NCBI RefSeq assembly: GCF_963970025.1
Contig: NZ_OZ018776.1
Location: 806,001 to 870,000 of the forward strand
Source: Rickettsia helvetica
GTDB lineage: Bacteria > Pseudomonadota > Alphaproteobacteria > Rickettsiales > Rickettsiaceae
DNA length: 64,000 bases
Direction: 5' to 3'
In this document: one piece after another, positions 8,708-18,291 of the stretch
Position numbering within the stretch: position 1 is the stretch's first letter
Layout of the letters: each line of letters opens with the position of its first letter
Notes under the pieces: generated by a model
Told to the model about the DNA's origin: nothing
Seen by the model: the letters and a program-made list of their open reading frames with translations, nothing else
The model's database searches: none
Translations under genes and position numbers: made by a program

Positions 8708-9815
8708 CTACTTCTTACCACCTGCATTCATAGCAAGGCTTGCGGAAACAAATTCTTCAAGGTCACCGTCAAGTACTCCTTTAGTATCAGAAGTTTCATA
8801 ATCGGTGCGTAAATCTTTCACCATTTGATACGGTTGCAAAACGTATGATCTAATTTGATGTCCCCAGCTATTATCGGTTTTAGCGGCATTCTGCTCGTTA
8901 ACGCTGTCCGTGCGTTTCTGCATTTCAAGCTCATAGAGTTTTGCTTGAAGCATTTTCATAGCTTGAGCTTTATTTTTATGCTGTGACCTATCGCTTTGGC
9001 ATTGCGTTACCGTATTGGTCGGTATATGGGTGATACGTACCGCAGAATCAGTAGTATTAACGTGCTGTCCGCCGGCTCCCGATGCTCTAAAAGTATCGAT
9101 TCTTAAATCCTTATCCTCAATAGTAATTGCTATATTATCGTCAATTTCAGGATATACCCAACTACTTGCAAAGCTGGTCATTCTTTTACCTGCTGCATTA
9201 AACGGAGAAATACGTACCAGCCTATGAACTCCTGCTTCAGTTTTAAACCACCCGTAAGCACGCTTGCCTATTATCCTAATCGTACATGATTTAATGCCTG
9301 CTTCTTCGCCGTTAATAATATTGATTATTTCGGTTTTAAAGCCGAGTCTCTCGGCAAAACGCAAATACATACGCATCATAATAGATGCCCAGTCATGGCT
9401 TTCAGTTCCTCCCGCGCCGGCATTAATCTCTAAAAAGCAATTATTACTGTCTGCTTCACCTGAAAATAAACATTCAGTTTCAAATTTGGCAGCGATTATG
9501 CTTAAATTTTTAAAGTCCTGTTCAACTTGTGAAAGTGTTTCTAGGTCGTTTTCGGCTTCAGCCATTGCTTCAAGTTCTAAAACATCTTTTAAATTGGATT
9601 TGAGCTTATTAAAAGCATTTAGTTTTTCTTCTAAATTACTTTTTTCTCGTAGTAATTTTTGTGCATTAGCCTGATCATTCCATAAACTCGGGTCGGCTGC
9701 TAATTCTTCTAGTTCTTTCAGTCTTTCAGTTGATGCTTCAACGTCAAAGTGACCTCCAAAGTAGTTCTAAAGACTGCTCAATTTTTTTTACGTAATTTTC
9801 TATTTCGGCTTGCAT
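8708..9815 (-). CDS. prfB: Peptide chain release factor 2, with programmed +1 frameshift
   Basis: Releases peptides at UGA and UAA codons. The start is the ATG at 9815-9813 with aggaa upstream. The first 23 codons end in CTT followed by an in-frame TGA (9746-9744). Shifting +1 at CTT-TGA-C continues into 345 more residues, giving about 368 in total, the family length. The codon-recognition tripeptide SPF and the catalytic GGQ (in GAGGQHVNTTDSAV) are both present. The first in-frame Met after the shift is far inside the gene, so the frameshifted reading is needed for a full protein. Confidence 0.95.
9743..9757 (-). promoter_or_regulatory. RF2 autoregulatory +1 frameshift site
   Basis: On the minus strand the sequence is GGAGG TCA CTT TGA C. 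The Shine-Dalgarno-like GGAGG sits three bases before the CTT slippery codon and the TGA stop, the arrangement known from bacterial prfB genes. When RF2 is scarce, ribosomes pause at TGA and shift to read GAC. Confidence 0.95.
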
Positions 9816-9868
9816 TATTTTTTCCTGTTATAAATTTCGATTTTGTTGTATATTATCGTGATTGTAGC

Positions 9869-9988
9869 CGTCATAAGCTACGGAAATTACAAAGTAATTG
9901 TACGTACACAATAATCTCAAGAGTTTGTTATTATTTCATGAGATTACCACGTCGAGGCTTCACCTCTCCTCGCAATGACGGGGATGAC
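9869..9988. repeat. Dispersed repeat, divergent copy
   Basis: Degraded left end ('ccgtcataagctacgg'), typical middle 'tttcatgagattaccacg', intact right end 'ctcgcaatgacg'. It lies in the divergent gap between prfB and lepA and may contain or displace lepA leader signals. Confidence 0.75.
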
Positions 9989-10014
9989 AAAATACAAATT
10001 ATATCACAATAATT

Positions 10015-11817
10015 ATGAATAATCAAAAATATATAAGGAACTTTTCAATAATCGCTCACATCGATCACGGTAAATCTACATTAGCCGATAGGTTAATTGA
10101 GCATTGCGGCGGCTTGCAGGCTAGGGAAATGAGCCAGCAAGTACTAGATTCGATGGATATCGAAAAAGAGAGGGGTATAACTATTAAGGCACAAACCGTG
10201 CGGCTTGTATATAAAGCTAAAGACGGCAATACCTACTATTTGAATCTAATGGATACTCCTGGGCATGTTGATTTTGCTTATGAGGTTAGTAGGTCACTTG
10301 CTGCTTGTGAAGGGTCGCTATTAGTAGTTGATAGTACGCAAGGAGTAGAAGCCCAAACGCTTGCCAATGTTTACCAAGCAATCGAGAATGATCATGAGAT
10401 TGTGCCGGTGCTTAATAAGATTGATTTGCCGGCGTCAGAACCTGAGCAGGTTAAGCAGCAAATAGAGGATATAATTGGGATCGATGCAAGTGAAGCTGTA
10501 TTGATTTCGGCAAAAAGCGGTATAGGTATTGAGTTAGTTTTAGAGGCAATAGTAAATAAATTACCTCCGCCGAAAGAAAGTAACACTGATATTTTAAAAG
10601 CTTTGCTTGTTGATAGTTGGTATGATCCATATCTTGGTGTGGTTATTTTAGTACGTATTATTGATGGAACTCTGCGTAAGAATATGCGGATTAAAATGAT
10701 GGCTACTAACTCAGTTTATACAGTTGAGAATGTTGGATATTTTACTCCGAAAAAACATATTTCGGATGTTTTGCATGCAGGCGAAATCGGCTTCTTTACT
10801 GCTTCTATAAAGCAAGTAGCGGATTGTAAAGTCGGGGATACTATAACTGATGAGAAGAAGCCTTGCGAGCAAGCTCTACCGGGTTTTAAACCAAACTTAC
10901 CCGTAGTGTTTTGCGGGCTTTATCCGACAGATAGTTCAGAGTTTGAGCATCTAAAGGATTCTCTTGCTAAATTACGCCTTAATGATGCTAGTTTTGAGTA
11001 TGAAATGGAAAGCTCGTCAGCACTCGGAGTAGGTTTTAGATGCGGCTTTTTAGGGTTACTACATTTAGAGATAATCCAAGAACGTTTAAGTAGGGAATTC
11101 GATTTAGATTTGATCACCACTGCCCCAAGCGTAGTGTATAAAATCCATATGCGGGATGGTGAGAGCTTGGAGATTCATAACCCCGCAGATTTGCCTAATT
11201 TGCAAAAAATCGAATCGATGGAAGAACCATGGATTAAGGCCACTATAATGGTACCTGATGAGTTTTTAGGTGCGGTATTATCGCTTTGTACGGAAAAGAG
11301 GGGGATGCAACTCGATCATAGCTATATAGCAAATAGGGCTAAAATAGTTTATAAATTACCGTTACATGAGATAGTTTACGATTTCTACGATCGTTTAAAA
11401 AGCTGCTCTAAAGGTTATGCAAGTTTTGAATGGCAAATGGATGTTTATGAACCTTCCGAGCTTGTTAAGCTTGGGATTTTGGTTAACGCAGAAGCGGTTG
11501 ATGCACTGTCCACAATCGTACATCGCTCACGTGCCGAGCAGAGGGGTAGAGCGTTATGCGTGCGGTTAAAGGACTTGATACCAAGACAGCAGATCGATAT
11601 AGCAATTCAAGCAAGTATCGGTAGCCGTATTATTGCCCGTGAGACTATTAAAGCCCTGCGTAAAGATGTTTTATCTAAATGTTACGGCGGTGATATAAGC
11701 CGTAAGCGTAAACTTCTTGAGAAGCAAAAAGCAGGTAAAAAGAGAATGAGACAGTACGGTAATATCGAAATCCCGCAATCTGCCTTTATTGCAGCCTTGA
11801 AAATTGGGGATGAATAA
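10015..11817 (+). CDS. lepA: Elongation factor 4 (LepA) GTPase
   Basis: Ribosome-associated translational GTPase, 600 residues as expected. G-motifs are AHIDHGKST (about residues 14-22), DTPGHVDF and NKIDLP. The C-terminal LepA-specific region includes RQYGNIEIPQ close to the end, ending IAALKI. The gene is divergent from prfB. Confidence 0.97.
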   Translation: MNNQKYIRNFSIIAHIDHGKSTLADRLIEHCGGLQAREMSQQVLDSMDIEKERGITIKAQTVRLVYKAKDGNTYYLNLMDTPGHVDFAYEVSRSLAACEGSLLVVDSTQGVEAQTLANVYQAIENDHEIVPVLNKIDLPASEPEQVKQQIEDIIGIDASEAVLISAKSGIGIELVLEAIVNKLPPPKESNTDILKALLVDSWYDPYLGVVILVRIIDGTLRKNMRIKMMATNSVYTVENVGYFTPKKHISDVLHAGEIGFFTASIKQVADCKVGDTITDEKKPCEQALPGFKPNLPVVFCGLYPTDSSEFEHLKDSLAKLRLNDASFEYEMESSSALGVGFRCGFLGLLHLEIIQERLSREFDLDLITTAPSVVYKIHMRDGESLEIHNPADLPNLQKIESMEEPWIKATIMVPDEFLGAVLSLCTEKRGMQLDHSYIANRAKIVYKLPLHEIVYDFYDRLKSCSKGYASFEWQMDVYEPSELVKLGILVNAEAVDALSTIVHRSRAEQRGRALCVRLKDLIPRQQIDIAIQASIGSRIIARETIKALRKDVLSKCYGGDISRKRKLLEKQKAGKKRMRQYGNIEIPQSAFIAALKIGDE

Positions 11818-11879
11818 ACTTTTTTTATTTTGTATAAAGAAAACGCTAGACGTTATAGAAAAGATTTGTTATAAGAAGT

Positions 11880-12007
11880 TACAGCATATTTTAGAAAGCT
11901 TGATACAAGCGAATTTTGTAGATCTCGCCTGTGCTCACGTACTTTTGTACGCTGTGCAGGCTCGCCTTTAAATTCATCTTATCTGAAGCTTTCTAAAATA
12001 TGCTGTA
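11880..12007. repeat. Rickettsia palindromic element with perfect 22-bp arms
   Basis: The arms at 11880-11901 and 11986-12007 are exact reverse complements (tacagcatattttagaaagc...). The interior has 'ctcacgtacttttgtacgct', related to 'tttttgtacgctg' in the elements at 18948 and 40355. Intergenic, just downstream of lepA. Confidence 0.88.
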
Positions 12008-12034
12008 TCTAAAATGTTTTAGAGTTTCTAGGTT

Positions 12035-12184
12035 CTGTGTGCTTTTGATTAATGATTATAATTATGAGATATTTTTAAGCGAAAATTAATAAGATTTTTG
12101 AGAGGATAGCTGTTCCTATTTCAAAAAAATCTTATAATTTGCAGCTAAAAGCCATAATTATAATCATTAATCAAAAGTACACAG
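12035..12184. repeat. Palindromic element A, near-perfect 32-bp arms
   Basis: The arms at 12035-12066 and 12153-12184 are reverse complements over 32 bases with a single mismatch. The core (12067-12152) contains gcgaaaattaataagatttt and caaaaaaatcttataattt, and matches, in opposite orientation, the core of the element at 46294-46456, whose arms are unrelated. The right arm ends 10 bases before tRNA-Asn. Confidence 0.9.
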
Positions 12185-12193
12185 GACTTCTAT

Positions 12194-12268
12194 TCCTCGG
12201 TAGCTCAGTGGTAGAGCAAACGGCTGTTAACCGTTCGGTCGCTGGTTCGAGTCCAGCCCGGGGAGCCA
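12194..12268 (+). tRNA. tRNA-Asn (GUU)
   Basis: A cloverleaf can be folded by hand. The acceptor TCCTCGG pairs with CCGGGGA (one T-G pair), followed by discriminator G and encoded CCA. The anticodon stem AACGG/CCGTT encloses loop CTGTTAA with anticodon GTT at 12226-12228. The T-arm has GGTTCGAGTCC. A recombinase remnant abuts its 3' end, consistent with use as an integration site. Confidence 0.96.
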
Positions 12269-12271
12269 TTC

Positions 12272-12613
12272 CTCGGCTTTCGACAAATTTACGAATGAAT
12301 CAAACGGCGAATGCAGCGTAAAGTCAAGCTTTTTGCCTGTTAATTTAATTGTCGAAAACATAGTTTTTATTAGGCGTCTTTTTCTCTCAACATTCGACAA
12401 AATAAAATATTGATGTGCATTGGCAGTTAGATTTAGTACATCTATCATTTTTTCCGTAAAACAATCATCACCTTTATTATGCTCCGCTATCTCTAACATT
12501 ACTTTATCTTGATGTTTTTTCCATTATGTTTTCTTACGCAAAAACTCTTCTCTAGTTATAATCCCATCCGCTACTAACTCTAAATATGAGTCGAGCTTAT
12601 TTGTTCTATGTTA
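12272..12613 (-). pseudogene. C-terminal remnant of a large serine recombinase
   Basis: Minus-strand reading gives a DGIITREEFLRKK stretch, an in-frame TAA, then ERKRRLIKTMFSTIKLTG and HSPFDSFVNL. This is the typical C-terminal end of large serine recombinases (linker helix followed by a KR-x-LI...PFD ending). The catalytic N-terminal domain is missing and the end runs into the tRNA-Asn gene. Probably the scar of an island integrated at this tRNA. Assignment by motif. Confidence 0.6.
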
Positions 12614-12630
12614 AAAAACTAGTAAAGACT

Positions 12631-13358
12631 CGTTAAACGTCGTCAAATAGAACGTACAGTATTTTAGGGAAAGTTTACGCTAAAAAATTACTTGATAAAC
12701 TCGAATATTTAAACGCTAAAATAAAAAATCCTGTTGATATAGAAGAAGTTAAAAAAGGTATCTACTATGCTCACAAGTATCACAGCTCACAAATGCGTCA
12801 ATCAGGCGATCCTTATTACTCTCATCCGATTGAAGTAGCAATTATGCTCGCAGAGTTATAGCCGAAGAAGCTCCTAAGCTTTATAACGCTATTATGCTGC
12901 AAGCTGCTTTACTGCATGATACTATTGAAGATACAGAACTTACCGAAGAAATGATCACCGCAATTTTTGGACCGGAAGTAGCAAAGCACGTAGAGGGTTT
13001 AACTAGAATAAAACCTTACGGAAAAATAAGTAGCGAGGAAAGTTTAAATCTATTAATCAAACAAAAAAAACATGATACAGCTCTTATAAAACTCTTTGAT
13101 AGAATCCATAATATACAAACATTAGGAGCTAAGTCAGCTGAAAAGGCTAGGAAAATAATTGAAGAGACACTAAAAAAGTTTTTAATTTTAAGTATGTATT
13201 TAGGAACACCAAAAATAAAAAATAAATTGTTAGAACTATGTTTAAAAAAATTAGAAGATAATGATGTTATTTCTAAAAGTAGTTCTGACTTTTCTTTTCT
13301 AACTGCTCAAAATGCAGTAACCCGTATCCGTAACCTATACTTATCGGAATCGCAATAA
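12631..13358 (+). pseudogene. spoT: SpoT-like (p)ppGpp hydrolase fragment, frameshifted
   Basis: Two frames join near 12855-12862. The first reads GDPYYSHPIEVAIMLAE and the second APKLYNAIMLQAALLHDTIEDTELT. Together they make the HD hydrolase domain of RelA/SpoT proteins, including the HD pair in LLHDTIEDT. There is no clear start and no synthetase domain. The tail (from 13273) overlaps the antisense proP remnant and is probably read-through. Several short decayed spoT copies are usual in Rickettsia. Confidence 0.8.
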
Positions 13359-14591
13359 ATAATACTCCCCAGTGACCAAAATAATTTACTAAATATATCA
13401 TACTAAACGAAGTAACCATATGTATTAAAGCACGAGATAAGGCGTATAAAAAGCTCGAATAAGTGAATCTTTTGAAATACCGGGAAATGTTTAAAGAAAA
13501 TTGGTATAGCAGGAACATCCCCTAAGCCAATAACAGCTAGCGTTACTGAATAATAAATAATTCTGTAGGAGCAGTGATATTATTTAGTAAATGCGGAATA
13601 ATAACAATAAATAATGAAAATATAGCTAAAAATCCTTTAAGAATCTTTAAAGGATGTATTATACCGCTTAAGTAACATCTAAGGACTACACCTAATCCAA
13701 ACTGCATTATAGATACAAAGAAATTATGAGTTATAACTTGTTCAGCAGTATAATGAAAAGTATCTTTCAAAATATTGCTACAATAGAAAAATACAAGATA
13801 AAAAGTGACAGGCCATGAGCATTGAATTAGAAAATATGATAAAGATGTCTTCCAGTGAACTTTTTCTTTCCAAATCGGATCATTTTCAAGTAATTTTATA
13901 TCCATATTAGCTTTACTAAAGCTATTTTTAACTTGTTGTTTAGCATCTATAAAATCCCTAGCTTCGCGTAAACGGGTTCTAGCATAAACTCCTGTTATAG
14001 CAATTACTGTTCCTATAAAAAAAGCTATACGCCAGTTAAATCCAAAGTGAGTAATTAATGAAGCTAGCCCTAATGCTGTAACCCCTCCAAGTACTGAAAA
14101 ACAAGCAATCAATGCTACAATTGGATATTGTTTAGGAGGTGATATTATTTCTGTAAGATAAAGCTCCGCTCCTATTAACTCGCCTAGAGACGACATGCCT
14201 TGAATAATACGACATATTGTAACGATCCAAGTAGCAGTAATTCCTATTTGGGTATAAGTAGGTAATCCAGCCATAATAGCACAAGAAATAGCCATTAAAA
14301 TTGTAGTTATAATTACTGTAGATTGACGCCCATATTTTTATCACCCATCCACCCGAACAATAAAGCACCAAAAGGTCTAAAAACAAATGTAGAACAAAAA
14401 GCACTAGTAGAATATATAGCAGCAGTTTTAGTATCAGCTTTTGGAAAAAATAACTCATTAAGAAGTACTGTCATATGTACATAAATCATTAAATCAAAAC
14501 ACTCAAGGAAAGTTCCTAAAGATAATATTCCAACAGCTTCTTTTTGTTCTCTTGTTAACCTTCTCTGTTCTTTCTCATAGCCGAGCATCAA
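13273..14591 (-). pseudogene. proP: ProP-like MFS transporter in three pieces
   Basis: Open pieces at 14313-14591, 13543-14295 and 13273-13518 together cover a major facilitator of the proline/betaine (ProP) group. The N-terminal piece has FLECFDLMIYVHM and GALLFGWMGDK, the classic MFS loop 2-3 motif. The middle piece has CRIIQGMSSLGELIGAELYL. The third ends the transporter with FGHWGVLFIAIPI. Two frameshifts separate the pieces. The 3' end overlaps the spoT fragment on the other strand. Probably island-derived, like its neighbours. Confidence 0.85.
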
Positions 14592-14735
14592 TTCTTTATA
14601 AAAAATTAAATTGTAAAAAAATGCTATACTGTTTTATATAAAAGTCAATAGGAAATTTTGCTTTATACGATACATCAGAAAGTGAAGTGCAACTTATTAT
14701 TAATTTATGTTATCAATTTTATAAATATAATTGAA

Positions 14736-15836
14736 CTAGTTTAAAGCGGTATGTCTGTGTACCTGAGCATTCATCACAAGCCCAAAGCCGATTAGCATGG
14801 ATGTGATCATTGTTCCGCCGTAAGAAATAAACGGTAAAGGTACGCCTACTACGGGGAGTAAGCCCATAACCATAGCTATATTAATAAATACATGGCTAAA
14901 TAAAATTGAAGTAATACCTATTACCATTAATTTACTAAAAATCTCTCGGCAATTTGCAGCAATTAATAAAGAAATAGTTATAAGTGCAAAATATAATATT
15001 AGTAAAAACATTCCTCCTATAAAGCCGAATTCTTCAGCAAAGGTAGCAAAGATAAAGTCTGTTTGATGTTCGGGAAGAAAATCTAAATGGCTTTGGCTAC
15101 CTTGATTTAAACCGCGTCCAAATAGGCTACCTGAACCTATAGCGATTTTAGACTGAATAATATTATAACTAGCACCGAGCGGATCATGTTCGGGATCTAA
15201 AAAAACCATTACCCGTTTTTTTTGATAATTATACATCATATTCCAAGCAATAGGCAGGCTAATAAGAGCAGCAAGACCTAGCATTATAAAATATTTTATT
15301 CTAAAACCTGCTGTAAAAAATATAATTGCCGAAACAATTAAGACAATCATCCCTGTACCGAGATCCGGCTCTCTAATTATTAGAAAAGCCGGTATTAAAA
15401 CTCCTATAATCGGTATGATAATTTTGTGAAATTTTGTAAGATCATCAATTGTTAGTGAATGGAAATATCTAGCAAGCATTAGTACAACGGCGATTTTTAT
15501 CGGTTCGGAAGGTTGAAGCTTAACTATACCGATATCGATCCATCTTTTACCGCCCATGGCAGTTGAGCCGAAAAGCTCCACGGCTACTAATAAAGCTAGC
15601 ACGCAAAAATAGAAGATATACGAGAACCTAAATATTATTCGTAAATCAATTAATGCAATAATAATAGCTAAAGGCAAGAATATACAAAAATTTATAATTT
15701 GTTTGTAAGCCCAAGGCTGCAAATTACTATTTGCTGCAGAATAAAGCACAATGAAACCAATACAACAAATTAAGCTAATTAGTAAAATTAAAGTAATCGG
15801 TAATTTTTGTAATTGTTCTAGATAATTTTTATGCAT
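14736..15836 (-). CDS. rodA: Rod-shape protein RodA (SEDS peptidoglycan polymerase)
   Basis: Inner-membrane SEDS-family glycosyltransferase that polymerises peptidoglycan during elongation. It has 366 residues and about ten membrane helices. Conserved SEDS features include KRWIDIG, QPSEPIKIAVVL and the C-terminal PLPFISYGGTMITS motif. It is last in a minus-strand run after ptrB, from which it is separated by a repeat. Confidence 0.93.
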   Translation of the reverse strand: MHKNYLEQLQKLPITLILLISLICCIGFIVLYSAANSNLQPWAYKQIINFCIFLPLAIIIALIDLRIIFRFSYIFYFCVLALLVAVELFGSTAMGGKRWIDIGIVKLQPSEPIKIAVVLMLARYFHSLTIDDLTKFHKIIIPIIGVLIPAFLIIREPDLGTGMIVLIVSAIIFFTAGFRIKYFIMLGLAALISLPIAWNMMYNYQKKRVMVFLDPEHDPLGASYNIIQSKIAIGSGSLFGRGLNQGSQSHLDFLPEHQTDFIFATFAEEFGFIGGMFLLILYFALITISLLIAANCREIFSKLMVIGITSILFSHVFINIAMVMGLLPVVGVPLPFISYGGTMITSMLIGFGLVMNAQVHRHTALN

Positions 15837-15855
15837 TGTTTTTTATATTTATTTT

Positions 15856-16052
15856 GTCATACCGTGGAGGAAGTCGGCATTGCCTGTGTAGATCGGTTTC
15901 ACCACTGTCACCCCGTGGCTTGTCCACGGGGTCTAGTTAAATATTAATAATATTAGTATTTTTTAGTTGTTTTACTGGATACCGTGGATAAGCCACAGGG
16001 TGACACCGAATGCGTTTTTTGGTCCACGCAACAACACCTGCTCGCAATGACG
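15856..16052. repeat. Composite dispersed repeat
   Basis: GTCAT-type unit (gtcaccccgtggcttgtcca), a central hairpin (aaatattaat/attagtattt with one G-T), a second GTCAT-type unit and a closing 'ctcgcaatgacg'. Fills the gap between ptrB and rodA. Confidence 0.85.
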
Positions 16053-16070
16053 TTTATTTATCCAAAATCT

Positions 16071-18125
16071 CTAAACCCCCACATTAAACACTTTAAAAAT
16101 AAATACTAATTCGTCGGCTGCCTCTTTCAGATAATCAAAACGACCGGTAGAACCTTTATGACCCGTATCCATATTTATTTTTAATAATAATGGATTATTG
16201 TCCGTTTTTAGTTCTCGTAATTTTGCTACCCATTTAACAGGTTCCCAGTAACCTACACGTGGGTCGGATATACCGCAAGTAACGAATAGAGCAGGGTAGT
16301 TTTGTGCTTTTACGTTATCATAAGGGGAATATGATTTAATATATTCAAAATATTCTTTCTCTTTCGGATTACCCCACTCATTATATTCCAAGAGAGTTAA
16401 CGGTAAGCTTTCGTCAAGCATGGTACTCAGCACGTCTACAAACGGCACATGAGCGATTGCTGCTCTATAAATTTCCGATTTTTCGTTGAGTACATAACCT
16501 ATTAACATACCTCCGGCACTACCGCCCATTATTACTATATTGTTGTTACTTGTATATTGCTCGTTAATTAAAGCTCTACTACAAGCTATGAAGTCTTCAA
16601 ATGTTCTTTTTTTGGTTAAAAACTTAGCAGCTTCATACCAATCATGACCTAGATCATCGCTGCCTCTAATATGAGCAACTGCGTAAATAAAGCCACGATC
16701 GGCAAGCGTTACTGCCGTATTTTTAAAATTGACAGGTATGCTAATCCCGTAAGCTCCGTATCCCATTAAATATAAAGGATTTGAGCCGTCTTTTTTAAAT
16801 AAAGATTTTTTGTAGAATAAAGTAATCGGTACTTTGACATCTTCATTATCTGCAAATATTCTCTCTACTTTATACTCCTCCGGATTAAAGCCTGAAGGTA
16901 TTTCTTGGCTCTTTAATATCGTTAATTTATCGTTATCAAAATCGTAGCTATAAGTGGTATTTGGTCTTGCTAGAGAAGAGTAATTTACTCTAATATCGTC
17001 TTCCTCAAAGTTTGTAGAAAAACTATTTGCTTGGAAACTTTCATCGGGAAAATGAGTTGTGTTTTCTTGTAGATCTTTAAATCGCTTTATTTTAATTAGC
17101 GGTAAACCTTGGTCACGATAATTTAAGATTAAATAATTATTTGTAACATCAAAGCTTTTTAAATATTTGTCCTGTTCTTCCTTAATATAAATATCTTCCC
17201 AGTTAGTATTTTCAAAATTATTTACTGGCAGTTTTACAACATGGAAATTTTTAGCTTTATAATTAGTTTTAATATAAAAATAATCGCCATTATGTTCTAT
17301 TTCATAGAATATTTTATTTTCTGCAGCTCGTACTAATTTAGGAGTGAAATTATCATCCTGCATAGAAATTACGTAAATTTCATTTTCATTATGATCGCCT
17401 GAATTTATAAAAATATATTTACTACTTGCTGATTTCTCACAGCTGATAAAATGAAGAGGATTTTTTACCTTGAATATTAATTTATCTTGAGTAGAATCTT
17501 CGCCTAAACGATGAAACATTACCTTGTCCCAGCGTTGATTCTTATTAATAGTAATATAGAAAAAGCCGTTTAATTTTTCATGCCAAATTATAGTAGGTGC
17601 GATTTCCTTTACTTCATCAGGTAAGTAGTTTTGTTCTTTAAGACTGTATATTTTGATATTGTATTGCTCATTACCTGTAAAATTAACGCTATAAGCCATT
17701 AAATTGTGATCAGGTGACATTGCGACTTTGGCAACATCGGTAAAACTGCCGTTTGGAGCAAGAAGGTTAACATCTAATATTACTTCTTCTCCTGCTTCCA
17801 TGCTTTGATATTTTCTGCAATATATCGGATAATTTTTATCACCCTCTACTCTATGGTAATAGTAATAATCTTTTTTCTTAACATAAACTGACTCATCGTC
17901 TAATTTGACCCGTCCTTTTAATTCTTCAAAAATCTTTTCCTTATCCTTTTGCAGATCGGCAAAGAAATGTCTGGTATATTTATTCTCGGTCTTTAAGTAA
18001 TCTAAAATTTTAGAGCCTTCGACATTTGGCCACCTCGGATCACGTAGCCAGTGATAATCATCGTTTATTGTTGTTCCGTGAACTTCAAAGCTGTAATTTT
18101 GTTTATCTGTTATTGGTGGTTTCAT
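16071..18125 (-). CDS. ptrB: Oligopeptidase B (serine peptidase S9A)
   Basis: Cytoplasmic prolyl-oligopeptidase-family enzyme that cleaves after Arg/Lys in short peptides. It has 684 residues, the family length. The N-terminal region has the substrate-gating propeller; the C-terminal alpha/beta hydrolase domain has the nucleophile in GGSAGGM (Ser near 534), Asp in SDPRVGYWEP (near 618) and His in GHKGSTGR (near 656). The triad is complete. Confidence 0.93.
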   Translation of the reverse strand: MKPPITDKQNYSFEVHGTTINDDYHWLRDPRWPNVEGSKILDYLKTENKYTRHFFADLQKDKEKIFEELKGRVKLDDESVYVKKKDYYYYHRVEGDKNYPIYCRKYQSMEAGEEVILDVNLLAPNGSFTDVAKVAMSPDHNLMAYSVNFTGNEQYNIKIYSLKEQNYLPDEVKEIAPTIIWHEKLNGFFYITINKNQRWDKVMFHRLGEDSTQDKLIFKVKNPLHFISCEKSASSKYIFINSGDHNENEIYVISMQDDNFTPKLVRAAENKIFYEIEHNGDYFYIKTNYKAKNFHVVKLPVNNFENTNWEDIYIKEEQDKYLKSFDVTNNYLILNYRDQGLPLIKIKRFKDLQENTTHFPDESFQANSFSTNFEEDDIRVNYSSLARPNTTYSYDFDNDKLTILKSQEIPSGFNPEEYKVERIFADNEDVKVPITLFYKKSLFKKDGSNPLYLMGYGAYGISIPVNFKNTAVTLADRGFIYAVAHIRGSDDLGHDWYEAAKFLTKKRTFEDFIACSRALINEQYTSNNNIVIMGGSAGGMLIGYVLNEKSEIYRAAIAHVPFVDVLSTMLDESLPLTLLEYNEWGNPKEKEYFEYIKSYSPYDNVKAQNYPALFVTCGISDPRVGYWEPVKWVAKLRELKTDNNPLLLKINMDTGHKGSTGRFDYLKEAADELVFIFKVFNVGV

Positions 18126-18144
18126 ATTGTGACTCTTCTTTTAT

Positions 18145-18291
18145 GTCATTCCTGTGTGGATCGGGTTTTCTGTTGTTATCCTAGCTAACTTAATCGCGGG
18201 ATCCAATCTTTTTTAATTTTTTACTGGATATCGTGGTCAAGCCACGGTATGACAGCCAAAAGTACTAGATTCCCGCTTTCGCGGGAATGAC
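18145..18291. repeat. Dispersed repeat supplying an Mrp gene C-terminus
   Basis: GTCAT unit with cgtggtcaagccacg, then 'attcccgctttcgcgggaat' and gac. The end of the Mrp gene at 18265 lies inside it: the last residues VIPAKAGI and the stop come from the repeat. Confidence 0.88.

Noticed and set aside
9015..9674. Two plus-strand open frames opposite prfB
   Set aside because: Exact shadows of the conserved prfB gene, including the GGQ region.
12227..12290. Coding-like end containing PGLDSNQRP
   Set aside because: A well-known artefact of translating tRNA genes; only the part upstream of it resembles a recombinase.
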